From Mesorhizobium tianshanense (GTDB lineage: Bacteria > Pseudomonadota > Alphaproteobacteria > Rhizobiales > Rhizobiaceae), in the NCBI RefSeq assembly GCF_007830515.1, contig NZ_VLKT01000002.1:117155-181154 (forward strand): a stretch of 64,000 nucleotides of DNA. Direction: 5' to 3'. The first letter of the stretch is position 1. Each line of letters begins with the position of its first letter. Below, one piece after another: positions 17,735-26,530 of the stretch. The position numbers and the translations under genes are program-made. The notes beneath the pieces were generated by a model that had not been told where the DNA came from, did not search any database, and saw only the letters and a program-made list of their open reading frames with translations.

Positions 17735-20305
17735 ATGGCCAAGGAAGCGCGCGGCGATTTCTATCCGGTACCTATCGTTGACCAGAGCACGCGACCGGGT
17801 GCGGTCACCCGGCTCATCGTCTTCATCGTCGTCCTGACGGGCGCCGCGGTCGTCTTCGGCCTTTTCCGCGAACGTCTTGGCGATCCATTCCTGCTTGGAA
17901 TGCTCGGCGTGCTGGCGATGATCGGCGTCGGCTTCCTGTTCGCCACCGCCATCGGCTTCGTGCAGATCACACCGCGCTCGACGAGTGACGAGCTGTCGAA
18001 AGCCTTCGTCGATTCAATGTCGCAAGGTCTTCTCGTCACCGACACGAAGGGTCGTGTCGTCTACGCCAATCGGGCCTATGCCGACATGACGGGCGCAGCG
18101 TCCGCCGCGGACCTCAAGACGGTCGAAGGGTTGCTGTCCGATGTTCCCGAGGCCTCGGTGACCATATACCGGCTCGCCTCCGGCCTGCGCGACGGCCAGC
18201 CCGGCGACGGGGAGTTTCGGCTTGCGCAATCCATTCGACCCGGCGCCGAGCCGGGCGCGCGCTGGTATCGTGCTCGCGCCCGCGCCTTCAGCGTGCCAGG
18301 CCAGCGGCTGCCCTTGCTCGCCTGGCAACTTGCCGACGTCTCGGAAGAGCGGGCCGAGCAGGAGCGGTTCTTTCTCGATCTGCAAAAGGCCATCGATCAC
18401 CTCGACCATGCACCGGCCGGCTTCTTCTCAGCCGACCAGGAAGGCCGCGTCACCTACATCAACGCCACGCTTGCGGAGTGGCTGGGCATCGACCTGACGA
18501 GCTTCACGCCTGGCGCCGTCACCCTTCCGGAGATCGTCGCCGGCGACGGCATGGCTCTAGTCCGCTCGGTCAAGGCCGATCCCGGCACCACGCGCAATGC
18601 GGTCATCGATCTCGATCTGACGACAGTGAAGGGCGAGGCGCTGCCCGTGCGTTTCATGCATCGGGTTTCGGCCAGCCGCGAGGGCATCAACGGTCCGACA
18701 CGCACCATCGTGCTCAACCGGACGCAAGGCGAAGACGCTTCCGCCGATCTTCGCGCCTCGGAGATCCGCTTCACCCGTTTCTTCAACTCGACCCCGATGG
18801 CAATAGCGGCCGTAGACAGCAGCGGGCGCATCTTGCGCACCAACGCACCTTTCCTGTCGCTGTTTTCCTCCGTCGTTGACGGAGACGCGGTCGATCGGCG
18901 CGTGAGGTTGGACACGGTGATCCATGAGCGCGACCGGCCCGCCTTTGCCGTGGCGTTCGAGAAGGCGCGACAACGGCAGGCCGACATCGAACCGATCGAT
19001 ACGCTGCTTCCCGGCAACGAGGAACGGCACATGCGCTTCTACGTCAACGCGGTCGCAGACGGCACCGGCGAAGGCGCCGAAGAATCGGCCATTGTCTACG
19101 CCGTCGAGACCACCGAGCAGAAGGCTCTCGAGGGCCAGATGGCGCAAAGCCAGAAGATGCAGGCGGTCGGCCAGCTCGCCGGCGGCATTGCACACGACTT
19201 CAACAATGTGCTGACCGCCATCATCATGGCGTCGGACCTTTTGTTGACCAATCATCGCCCGTCCGACCCGTCCTTTCCGGACATCATGAACATCAAGCAG
19301 AACGCCAACCGGGCGGCCTCGCTGGTGCGGCAGCTTCTGGCCTTCTCGCGCAAGCAGACGCTGCGGCCGGAAGTGCTCAACCTGACCGACGTGCTTGCCG
19401 ATCTCCGGATGCTGCTGGCCCGCCTAGTCGGCAACGACATCAAGCTGAAGGTCGATCATGGTCGCGACCTGTGGCCAGTGAAGGTCGACATCGGGCAGTT
19501 CGAGCAGGTGGTGGTCAATCTGGCGGTCAATGCGCGCGATGCGATGCCGACCGGCGGCGACCTCACCGTGCGCACCCGGAATGTGACCGCGGAGGAGAGC
19601 AAGAGCCTTTCCTACCGCGAACTTGCGCCGGCCGACTATGTGGTGGTCGAAATCGAGGATACCGGCAGCGGCATCGCCCCCGAAGTGCTCAAGAAGATTT
19701 TCGAACCCTTCTTCACCACCAAGGAGGTCGGCAAGGGCACCGGCCTCGGCCTGTCCATGGTCTATGGCATCATCAAGCAGACGGGCGGCTTCATCTTCTG
19801 CGATTCCGAAGTCGGCAAGGGATCCGTGTTTCGCATCTTCCTGCCGCGATACATTGCAGAGGCGAGACTGGCAGCCGAACCCGGCGAGGCGCCGGCTGCA
19901 CCGGCAAAGATCGCTGACACGGCCAAGGATTTGTCGGGCTCGGCGACGGTGCTGCTCGTCGAGGACGAGGATGCCGTGCGCATGGGTGGCATGCGGGCGC
20001 TGACATCGCGTGGTTACACTGTCCACGAAGCGTCCTCGGGCGTCGAGGCGCTCGAAGTCTTCGAAGCGCTCGGCGGCAAGGTCGACATCGTCGTTTCCGA
20101 CGTGGTGATGCCTGAAATGGACGGGCCGACGCTGCTTGGCGAATTGCGCAAGCGGCAGCCGGACATCAAATTCGTCTTCGTTTCCGGCTACGCGGAGGAT
20201 GCGTTCGCCAAAAACCTGCCGGCAGACGCGCATTTCGGTTTCCTGCCGAAGCCGTTTTCGCTCAAGCAACTGGCCACAATCGTCAAGGATGTGCTGGAAT
20301 CTTAG
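17735..20305 (+). CDS. cckA: Hybrid histidine kinase CckA
   Basis: CckA sits at the top of the CckA-ChpT-CtrA/CpdR phosphorelay that controls the alphaproteobacterial cell cycle. The 856-residue protein has two membrane helices (about 24-75), two to three PAS-like domains (about 85-470), and a HisKA with GIAHDFNN (phospho-His 487). The HATPase follows with N, G1 and G2 boxes ([30 protein letters not shown]), then a C-terminal receiver with acceptor Asp789 in [11 protein letters not shown]. Order and length match Rhizobiales CckA. AGGGGG precedes the ATG. The assignment rests on this architecture; ctrA and chpT are not in the window. Confidence 0.93.
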   Translation: MAKEARGDFYPVPIVDQSTRPGAVTRLIVFIVVLTGAAVVFGLFRERLGDPFLLGMLGVLAMIGVGFLFATAIGFVQITPRSTSDELSKAFVDSMSQGLLVTDTKGRVVYANRAYADMTGAASAADLKTVEGLLSDVPEASVTIYRLASGLRDGQPGDGEFRLAQSIRPGAEPGARWYRARARAFSVPGQRLPLLAWQLADVSEERAEQERFFLDLQKAIDHLDHAPAGFFSADQEGRVTYINATLAEWLGIDLTSFTPGAVTLPEIVAGDGMALVRSVKADPGTTRNAVIDLDLTTVKGEALPVRFMHRVSASREGINGPTRTIVLNRTQGEDASADLRASEIRFTRFFNSTPMAIAAVDSSGRILRTNAPFLSLFSSVVDGDAVDRRVRLDTVIHERDRPAFAVAFEKARQRQADIEPIDTLLPGNEERHMRFYVNAVADGTGEGAEESAIVYAVETTEQKALEGQMAQSQKMQAVGQLAGGIAHDFNNVLTAIIMASDLLLTNHRPSDPSFPDIMNIKQNANRAASLVRQLLAFSRKQTLRPEVLNLTDVLADLRMLLARLVGNDIKLKVDHGRDLWPVKVDIGQFEQVVVNLAVNARDAMPTGGDLTVRTRNVTAEESKSLSYRELAPADYVVVEIEDTGSGIAPEVLKKIFEPFFTTKEVGKGTGLGLSMVYGIIKQTGGFIFCDSEVGKGSVFRIFLPRYIAEARLAAEPGEAPAAPAKIADTAKDLSGSATVLLVEDEDAVRMGGMRALTSRGYTVHEASSGVEALEVFEALGGKVDIVVSDVVMPEMDGPTLLGELRKRQPDIKFVFVSGYAEDAFAKNLPADAHFGFLPKPFSLKQLATIVKDVLES

Positions 20306-20390
20306 GATTTGCTAATTCTCGCGCTTGCGTAATGACGTGAGACTGGCATGATTGTGGGGGAAACAGGCGGCGGGTTTTGGGGAGCATGCC

Positions 20391-21101
20391 GTGACGCCGC
20401 ACAACGAGGCAGGCAAGGGGGATTATGCCGCAACCGTGCTGTTGCCGGGCGATCCGCAGCGTGCCGAATGGATGGCGGAGACCTTTCTGGAGGCGCCGCG
20501 CTGCGTCAACCGTCGCAGGGAGGCCCTCGGTTTTACCGGCCTGTTTCGCGGTGAGCCTATCAGCATCCAGTCCACCGGCATCGGCGTCTCGTCATTCCTG
20601 ATCTACGCGCATGAGTTGTTGGACTTCCATGGCGTCAGGACACTGATCCGCACGGGCACCTGTGGTGGCCTAACCGCGGCGGCCAAACTGCGCAGCCTCG
20701 TGATCTCGCAGTCGGTGCGGGGTGAAAGTGCAGAGAGCGGCCAGGTCTTCGGGCTCTATAGCGCTGACGCCGGCCCGGATCCGGCGCTGTTTGCCCGAGC
20801 GTTGGCCAAGGCTGCCGAGTTAGGCGTCGAACATCAGGTCGGGCTGACGGCCTGCAGCGATATATTCTATCATCCTGAGGGACGTGCCCGCTTTGCCGAT
20901 GCGCAGGCCCACGGCGCACTCGCCGTCGATATGGAGACCAGCGCGCTCTATCGCATCGCGGCGCATTTCGGCGCCCGCGCGCTGTCGATCCTGACCGTCG
21001 TCGACAATGTGGTGACCGGCGAGCAGACCGACTATTCCGAACGCCAGGCGCTTTTCACCGACATGACCCGGCTCGCGCTCGATGTCGCGAGCGAAAGTTA
21101 A
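20391..21101 (+). CDS. deoD: Purine-nucleoside phosphorylase, DeoD type
   Basis: DeoD cleaves purine (deoxy)ribonucleosides with phosphate to free base and (deoxy)ribose-1-phosphate. The 236-residue protein starts at GTG 20391, behind GGGGAG, and aligns along its whole length with E. coli DeoD: LLPGDPQRAEWMAETFLE, TGTCGGL, the nucleoside-binding DMETSALY, and an Asp/Arg pair in VVDNVVTGEQTDYSERQ equivalent to the catalytic Asp204 and Arg217. It overlaps the convergent ribbon-helix-helix gene by 4 bases at their 3' ends. Confidence 0.92.
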   Translation: MTPHNEAGKGDYAATVLLPGDPQRAEWMAETFLEAPRCVNRRREALGFTGLFRGEPISIQSTGIGVSSFLIYAHELLDFHGVRTLIRTGTCGGLTAAAKLRSLVISQSVRGESAESGQVFGLYSADAGPDPALFARALAKAAELGVEHQVGLTACSDIFYHPEGRARFADAQAHGALAVDMETSALYRIAAHFGARALSILTVVDNVVTGEQTDYSERQALFTDMTRLALDVASES

Positions 21102-21403
21102 GCGGCTTGCCGCTTCTGGGCCGCGTGTTCTTCGATGCCCGGCCGATGGCCGCGCAGATAGAGGGCACAGGTCGTGCGCAACATCGACGCGAAGTTCGGA
21201 ATCTGGCCATTGATCTCGATAGCCTCGTCATAGAGCTTCGAGATGAATTTCGGCGTCGTCAAACCCTGGCTGTCGGCGATCTCGTCGAGCAAGGCCCAGA
21301 ACGTCGCCTCGAGCTGGATGCTGGTCGAGTGCCCGTCGATGCGGATCGATCGGTTGATCTGTCGATAGCCCTCCGGATCCTGCCCGGCAAAAACCCTGCA
21401 CAT
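21098..21403 (-). CDS. Ribbon-helix-helix domain protein
   Basis: This 101-residue protein carries a ribbon-helix-helix DNA-binding type domain. RSIRIDGHSTSIQLEATFW gives the beta strand and first helix, and LLDEIADSQGLTTPKFISKL gives the second helix. It resembles the RHH_4 family conserved in rhizobia, whose members are predicted transcription factors. An N-terminal MCRVFAGQDPEGY precedes the domain. The C-terminus is basic. The target is unknown and no toxin gene lies next to it, so an antitoxin role is unlikely. It converges on deoD. Confidence 0.8.
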   Translation of the reverse strand: MCRVFAGQDPEGYRQINRSIRIDGHSTSIQLEATFWALLDEIADSQGLTTPKFISKLYDEAIEINGQIPNFASMLRTTCALYLRGHRPGIEEHAAQKRQAA

Positions 21404-21684
21404 CGTTACCTCCCGTTCTATTAGTCCTGGCCGTTCTTATTGGTCTTGGCCGTTCTTTGTTGATTTTGGGCGCAAAACAGCAGCGATTCGCGCCTTTGAG
21501 CAATGCCTATCGTGTCCAATTATCTTCGGCTGGAAAGCGGAAAACAGCAATCGGACTTTCGTCCTTAGGCGGTCTCCTATCCCATTGTTAGATTTGCGCG
21601 TGGTAATCGGCTGCCACCACCTTTTGTCGCGACCCGCGCATAATCACGCCGACGCGCATAAGCGCTGCTGCAACGGAGTGTCAT

Positions 21685-22080
21685 TTGGCAAAGGCGATCC
21701 ACACCATGATCCGGGTCCTGGACGAGGTCCGGTCCGTTGACTTCTACCGGAGAGCCTTTGCGCTGGACGTTGCCGAACGGCTCGATTTCGAAACCTTTAC
21801 ACTCGTCTATTTGAGCAATGCCGACGCGGAGTTCGAAGTCGAGCTCACCGTCAACAAGGGCCGGCAGGAGCCTTATGCGCTCGGCGACGGCTACGGCCAC
21901 CTCGCGGTTTCGGTCGCCGATCTGGACAGCGAACACGACCGGCTTGGCGCGCTTGGCCTGAACCCGAAGAAGATCGTCGAGTTCAACCGCGACGGAGCAC
22001 TGCTCGCGCGCTTCTTCTTCATCGAGGATCCCGACGGCTACAAGATCGAGGTTCTGCAGCGCCAGGGCCGGTTCAAATAG
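21685..22080 (+). CDS. Lactoylglutathione lyase-like glyoxalase (VOC superfamily)
   Basis: This 131-residue VOC-fold protein resembles glyoxalase I: an N-terminal IHTMIRVLDEVRSVDFYRRA, a GYGHLAVSVADLD block with a metal-ligand His, and a C-terminal FIEDPDGYKIEVLQR with the metal-ligand Glu. Glyoxalase I isomerises the methylglyoxal-glutathione hemithioacetal to S-lactoylglutathione. It starts at a TTG (21685) with GGAG 6 bases upstream and no better ATG. The substrate is inferred from similarity; other VOC activities are possible. The 281 bp upstream hold no gene I can see. Confidence 0.83.
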   Translation: MAKAIHTMIRVLDEVRSVDFYRRAFALDVAERLDFETFTLVYLSNADAEFEVELTVNKGRQEPYALGDGYGHLAVSVADLDSEHDRLGALGLNPKKIVEFNRDGALLARFFFIEDPDGYKIEVLQRQGRFK

Positions 22081-22159
22081 GGGAGATTACGGCCGCGCCA
22101 GCCAGCGCAGCGCCAGCCACGGCACCTTCGGGTGCATATAGCAAACTAGGGAGGAACAA

Positions 22160-22705
22160 ATGGTCACCATCTATGAGAGAAAGGCCGGGGAGAGAAAGCC
22201 CGGGCTATCGCGGCGCGAGCTTCTGAAGCGCGGCGGTGTCGGCGCGTTGCTGGTCATTTCGGGCAGTGCCGTCATCAGCCCGGAACATGCCTGGGGTCTC
22301 GAAACATCCGCGCTCAAGCCCGAAACGATGGCGACCCTGATCCAGATGGCGCGCGACATCTACCCGCACGACCAAGTGCCTGACAAATATTACGCAATCG
22401 CCGTCAAGGCGCATGACGAGCAGGCCGGCAAGGATCCTGCCCACAAGGACCTCATCGAAAACGGCATCGCCGATCTCGACTTGAAGTCGGGCAAGGACGG
22501 CTACACCGGTCTCGGCTGGGAGGAGCAGCGCGTTGCCGTGCTGAGAGAGATCGAGAACACGCCGTTCTTCCAGGCAGTCCGCGGCGGGCTTGTCGTTGGC
22601 CTCTACAACCAGAAAGAGGTCTGGCCGATCTTCGGCTACGAGGGCGAGTCCTACTCCAAGGGCGGCTACATGGCGCGCGGGTTCGACGACATCGAGTGGC
22701 TCTGA
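22160..22705 (+). CDS. Tat-exported small subunit of a GMC dehydrogenase (gluconate 2-dehydrogenase subunit 3 family)
   Basis: The protein has 181 residues. The N-terminus contains the twin-arginine motif LSRRELLKRGG (residues about 17-27) and a hydrophobic stretch GALLVISGSAVI, a clear Tat signal. The mature part (MARDIYPHD, later PFFQAVRGGLVVGLYNQKEVW and a GYEGESYSKGGY end) matches the gluconate 2-dehydrogenase subunit 3 family, which escorts the FAD-binding large subunit to the periplasm. The large subunit follows 46 bp downstream and has no signal of its own, as expected for piggyback export. AGGGAGG precedes the ATG. Confidence 0.88.
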   Translation: MVTIYERKAGERKPGLSRRELLKRGGVGALLVISGSAVISPEHAWGLETSALKPETMATLIQMARDIYPHDQVPDKYYAIAVKAHDEQAGKDPAHKDLIENGIADLDLKSGKDGYTGLGWEEQRVAVLREIENTPFFQAVRGGLVVGLYNQKEVWPIFGYEGESYSKGGYMARGFDDIEWL

Positions 22706-22751
22706 GCCCCGTCGTACCAACCGCGTACAACAGACATCATGGGAGGAAACC

Positions 22752-24323
22752 ATGGCAGCACCATTTGATCTCAAGAACGATGGCGTGGTCGTCATCATCG
22801 GCTCGGGCGCCGGCGGCGGCACGCTCGGCAACGAACTTGCCCAGAAGGGTATCGATGTCGTCATCCTGGAGGCGGGCGGGCGTCACGAATACGAGGATTT
22901 CATCAACGACGAGTGGGATTCATTTGCCCAGCTCGCCTGGACGGACAAGCGCACGACCTCGGGCGACTGGCGGGTGGCGAAGGATTTCCCCAACCTGCCG
23001 GCGTGGATCGTCAAGGCTGTCGGCGGCTCGACCACGCACTGGGCGGGCGCTTCGCTGCGGTTCCAGGAGCACGAATTCAAAACGCTTTCGACCTACGGAA
23101 AACTGGAAGGCGCAAACCTGCTCGATTGGCCGATCACGCTTGCCGATCTGGAGCCCTACTACGCAAAGGCCGAAGACAAGCTGGGCGTGACGCTCACCAA
23201 CAACATCCCAGGCCTTCCCGGCAACAACAACTTCAAGGTGATGAAGGCCGGCGCCGACAAGCTCGGTTACAAGGAGTGCCACACCGGCCGGATGGCGATC
23301 AATTCCGAGCCGCGCGACGACCGCAATGCCTGCCAGCAGACCGGCTTCTGCTTCCAGGGCTGCAAATGGGGCGCCAAATGGTCGACGCTGTATACCGAAA
23401 TCCCCAAGGGCGAGGCGACCGGCCATCTCGAGGTCAGGCCAAACGCCATGGCGATCAAGATCAACCACGATGCGTCAGGCAACGTGACCGGCGTCGTCTA
23501 TGCCGACAAGGACGGCAAGCTGCAGGAACAGAAGGCTCGCATCGTCGCCGTCGCCGGAAACTCGATCGAGAGCCCGCGGCTGCTGCTCAACTCGGTATCG
23601 AACCAATTTCCCGACGGTCTCGCCAATTCGTCGGGGCAGGTGGGCAAGAACTACATGCGCCACACCACGGGCTCGGTCTACGGCGTCTTCGACAAGCCGG
23701 TGCATATGTATCGCGGCACCACCATGGCGGGGATCATCCGCGACGAAGCACGCAACGATCCTTCGCGCGGCTTCGTCGGCGGCTACGAACTCGAGACACT
23801 CTCGCTCGGCCTGCCGTTCATGGCCGCCTTCCTCAATCCCGGTGGTTGGGGACGTTCCTTCACCACGGCGCTCGATCACTACGACCATATGGCCGGCATG
23901 TGGATCGTCGGCGAAGACATGCCGCGCGAGGATAACCGCGTCACGCTGCATGCCGATATGAAGGACGAGCACGGTATGCCGGTGGCGGACGTGCATTTCG
24001 ACGACCATGCCAACGACACGGCGATGCGTGACCACGCCTACAAGCAGGGTTCGGCGCTTTACGCAGCGGTGGGCGCGACGCGGACCTTCCCGACGCCGCC
24101 CTATCCATCGACCCACAATCTCGGCACCAACCGGATGAGCGAAAAGGCGGCCGATGGCGTCGTCAACAAGCATGGCCAGACGCACGACATCAAGAACCTG
24201 TTCGTGTCGGACGGCAGCCAGTTCACCACTGGGGGCGCCGAAAATCCGACATTGACGATCGTGTCGCTGGCGATCCGTCAGGCCGACTATATCGCCGAAC
24301 AGATGTCGGCGAAGAGCCTTTAG
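22752..24323 (+). CDS. GMC family FAD-dependent dehydrogenase, large subunit with probable Fe-S cluster
   Basis: This 523-residue flavoprotein has the N-terminal FAD motif IIGSGAGGGTLGNELA and ILEAGG, and the C-terminal GMC region starting THNLGTNRMSEKAADG with NLFVSDGSQF. Three cysteines at 194, 200 and 204 (C-x5-C-x3-C) lie where membrane-bound gluconate/glucose dehydrogenases bind a 3Fe-4S cluster that passes electrons to a cytochrome. The family oxidises sugars or polyols in the periplasm; the substrate cannot be read from sequence. No cytochrome c subunit is adjacent. The ATG follows GGGAGG. A strong terminator ends the two-gene operon. Confidence 0.88.
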   Translation: MAAPFDLKNDGVVVIIGSGAGGGTLGNELAQKGIDVVILEAGGRHEYEDFINDEWDSFAQLAWTDKRTTSGDWRVAKDFPNLPAWIVKAVGGSTTHWAGASLRFQEHEFKTLSTYGKLEGANLLDWPITLADLEPYYAKAEDKLGVTLTNNIPGLPGNNNFKVMKAGADKLGYKECHTGRMAINSEPRDDRNACQQTGFCFQGCKWGAKWSTLYTEIPKGEATGHLEVRPNAMAIKINHDASGNVTGVVYADKDGKLQEQKARIVAVAGNSIESPRLLLNSVSNQFPDGLANSSGQVGKNYMRHTTGSVYGVFDKPVHMYRGTTMAGIIRDEARNDPSRGFVGGYELETLSLGLPFMAAFLNPGGWGRSFTTALDHYDHMAGMWIVGEDMPREDNRVTLHADMKDEHGMPVADVHFDDHANDTAMRDHAYKQGSALYAAVGATRTFPTPPYPSTHNLGTNRMSEKAADGVVNKHGQTHDIKNLFVSDGSQFTTGGAENPTLTIVSLAIRQADYIAEQMSAKSL

Positions 24324-24343
24324 CCATAGCCTCCCGACTGCCT

Positions 24344-24383
24344 GCCGGCGCGGAACCCAACAAGGTTCCGCGCCGGCTTTTTT
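24344..24383 (+). terminator. Strong rho-independent terminator of the GMC dehydrogenase operon
   Basis: A perfect 14-bp GC-rich stem (24344-24357 against 24364-24377, GCCGGCGCGGAACC and its complement) with a 6-base loop is followed by six T. It lies 20 bp after the stop codon. Confidence 0.95.
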
Positions 24384-24390
24384 CGCCATC

Positions 24391-24786
24391 TCAACGCTTC
24401 GTGCAGGTCGAGGCGGTAAAGGCGCCGTCAGGCTGCTTCATGATGATGTCGAAGGAGGGGCTGGTTTGACCGTCCAGGGTGGCTTGCGTGAGCGAGATCG
24501 AGTTGCCGCCGGTCGTATAGCCGCCCAACGGGCCTAACCAGGTGATCTCGCCATTCGCATCCATCTGATAGTTGTACCCCTGCTGGGCGGTTCCGAAGGT
24601 CACCGGGCCGCTATAGACATCTCCCTTGATGGTGATGTCGCCAAGACTGAGGAACATGCCAAGCAGATAGACCTCGCAGTGATAGGCACCGTCCGGCAAT
24701 TTGCCGTCGGCGAAGTCGGCACGCGCGCCTCCAGCGACCGCGACCGAAAGCAATATGCTGAAAATAAAAGGAATCCTGAAAGACAT
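24391..24786 (-). CDS. Small secreted hypothetical protein
   Basis: This 131-residue protein starts at ATG 24786 with a signal peptide (MSFRIPFIFSILLSVAVAGG, probable cleavage near ARA-D). The mature part is small and beta-rich, with a pair of cysteines (YHCEVYLLG near the start and ASTCTKR at the end) that could form a disulfide. Repeated Gly/Thr/Tyr stretches such as GPLGGYTTGGNS follow. I do not recognise a family. It ends beside the terminator of the GMC operon, so the two genes converge. Confidence 0.68.
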   Translation of the reverse strand: MSFRIPFIFSILLSVAVAGGARADFADGKLPDGAYHCEVYLLGMFLSLGDITIKGDVYSGPVTFGTAQQGYNYQMDANGEITWLGPLGGYTTGGNSISLTQATLDGQTSPSFDIIMKQPDGAFTASTCTKR

Positions 24787-25034
24787 GACGTCGCTCGCTT
24801 GAGGGGCGAGCTTGCCCCATTTCCCCGCGGCACTGCAACATTTGTCGTTGCCGCCTTCGGCATGCGCCAAGGCTCAAAATTTAGGCACAGAACGAGATCT
24901 GGGCAGAATCTAGGCAAGGATGCGTAATTTTTTCTCAATCAGACCTTGAAGGGTGCCGACCATATTTGGCGGCTAATATATTAACCGGCTGATAGGGCTA
25001 GGAAAACTCAGTGCGCTTAACCTTGCTCCCGCGG

Positions 25035-25051
25035 TTGGCACAGCCGTTGCA
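25035..25051 (+). promoter_or_regulatory. Sigma-54 (RpoN) promoter of the urea transporter operon
   Basis: TTGGCACAGCCGTTGCA has the invariant GG (25037-25038) and GC (25049-25050) exactly 10 bases apart and matches the -24/-12 consensus TGGCAC-N5-TTGC. The predicted start is near 25062, about 30 bases before the urtA ATG. This fits NtrC control of nitrogen scavenging; I did not find an unambiguous NtrC dyad upstream. Confidence 0.85.
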
Positions 25052-25093
25052 TGGTCTTTTGCGATGCGATCAACCAGCTTGGGAGTGTGCAAT

Positions 25094-26404
25094 ATGAGGG
25101 GTAATTTCTCGACAATAACAAAGATGGTTTCGGCAGGCGTGGTCGCGGCCGGTCTGTCGGTGTCCGTCCCGGCCAGGGCGGCCGACGACACGATCAAGGT
25201 GGGCATTCTCCACTCGCTGTCGGGGACCATGGCGATTTCGGAGACGACGCTGAAGGACGCCATGCTGATGCTCATCGACGAGCAGAATGCAAAGGGCGGC
25301 CTGCTCGGCAAGAAACTCGAAGCGGTCGTCGTCGACCCGGCGTCCAACTGGCCACTGTTCGCCGAAAAGGCGCGCGAACTGATCTCCAAGGACAAGGTCG
25401 CGGCGGTGTTCGGTTGCTGGACCTCGGTGTCGCGCAAGTCGGTGCTGCCGGTGTTCAGCGAACTCGACAACATCCTGTTCTACCCCGTCCAGTATGAGGG
25501 CGAGGAGAGCGAGCGCAACGTGTTCTACACCGGGGCGGCGCCGAACCAGCAGGCTATTCCCGCCGTCGACTATCTGATGAGCGAGGACGGCGGTTCGGTG
25601 AAACGCTGGGTGCTTGAAGGCACCGACTACGTCTACCCGCGCACCACCAACAAGATTCTCGAGGCCTATCTGAAGGCCAAGGGAGTCGCCGCCGAAGACA
25701 TCATGGTCAACTACACGCCGTTCGGCTTCTCCGACTGGCAGACCGAAGTCTCGGCGATCAAGAAATTCGGCTCGGCCGGCAAGAAGACCGCCGTCGTCTC
25801 GACGGTCAATGGCGACGCCAACGTGCCGTTCTACAAGGAGCTCGGCAACCAGGGCATCAAGGCCGAGGACATTCCGGTCATGGCCTTCTCGGTCGGCGAG
25901 GAAGAGCTTGCCGGCCTCGACACCGCCCCGCTGGTCGGCCACCTTGCCGCCTGGAACTATTTCCAGAGCGTCGATACGCCCGAGAACGAGAAGTTCATCG
26001 CCGACTGGCACAAGTTCATCAAGAGCGACAAGCGCACCACAAACGACCCGATGGAAGCCCATTATGTCGGCTTCAACATGTGGGTGAAGGCGGTCGAGAA
26101 GGCCGGCACCACCGATCCTGACAAGGTCATCGACGCCGTGATTGGCGTCTCGGTGCCGAACCTGACCGGCGGTTATTCGACCATGATGCCGAACCACCAC
26201 ATCACCAAGCCGGTGCTGATCGGCGAGATCCAGGCCGACGGCCAGTTCGAGACCGTCTCGCAGACGCCTGGCCTGGTGATGGGCGACGAGTGGTCCGACT
26301 ATCTGGCTGATTCGAAGGACCTGATCTCCGATTGGCGTGCGCCCCTGTCCTGCGGCAACTTCAATGTCGCCACCGGCAAGTGCGGCGGCAAGGGAACCAA
26401 CTGA
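25094..26404 (+). CDS. urtA: Urea ABC transporter, periplasmic substrate-binding protein
   Basis: This 436-residue type 1 periplasmic binding protein has a signal peptide that ends near PARAADD. The mature protein opens with IKVGILHSLSGTMAISE, diagnostic of the UrtA/AmiC-like group, with VVDPASNWPLFAEKA and a conserved FGCWTSVSRKSVLPVFE-like block after it. UrtA captures urea (or short amides) for the UrtBCDE importer. The ATG at 25094 follows GGGAGTG and is preferred to a start ten codons upstream. It is first in urtABCDE, directly behind a sigma-54 promoter, so expression is probably induced by nitrogen limitation. Confidence 0.95.
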   Translation: MRGNFSTITKMVSAGVVAAGLSVSVPARAADDTIKVGILHSLSGTMAISETTLKDAMLMLIDEQNAKGGLLGKKLEAVVVDPASNWPLFAEKARELISKDKVAAVFGCWTSVSRKSVLPVFSELDNILFYPVQYEGEESERNVFYTGAAPNQQAIPAVDYLMSEDGGSVKRWVLEGTDYVYPRTTNKILEAYLKAKGVAAEDIMVNYTPFGFSDWQTEVSAIKKFGSAGKKTAVVSTVNGDANVPFYKELGNQGIKAEDIPVMAFSVGEEELAGLDTAPLVGHLAAWNYFQSVDTPENEKFIADWHKFIKSDKRTTNDPMEAHYVGFNMWVKAVEKAGTTDPDKVIDAVIGVSVPNLTGGYSTMMPNHHITKPVLIGEIQADGQFETVSQTPGLVMGDEWSDYLADSKDLISDWRAPLSCGNFNVATGKCGGKGTN

Positions 26405-26530
26405 TCCTCCCGGGTCTGACCGGTCGTGGATTTCTTCACGACCCAGACCGCGAAGCGTCCGGGCGAACGCCTCCTCTCCTCCAGTTTGCCCGGACGCGAA
26501 TTTCAACCCTTCAAGAGTCGCCAGAAACCG

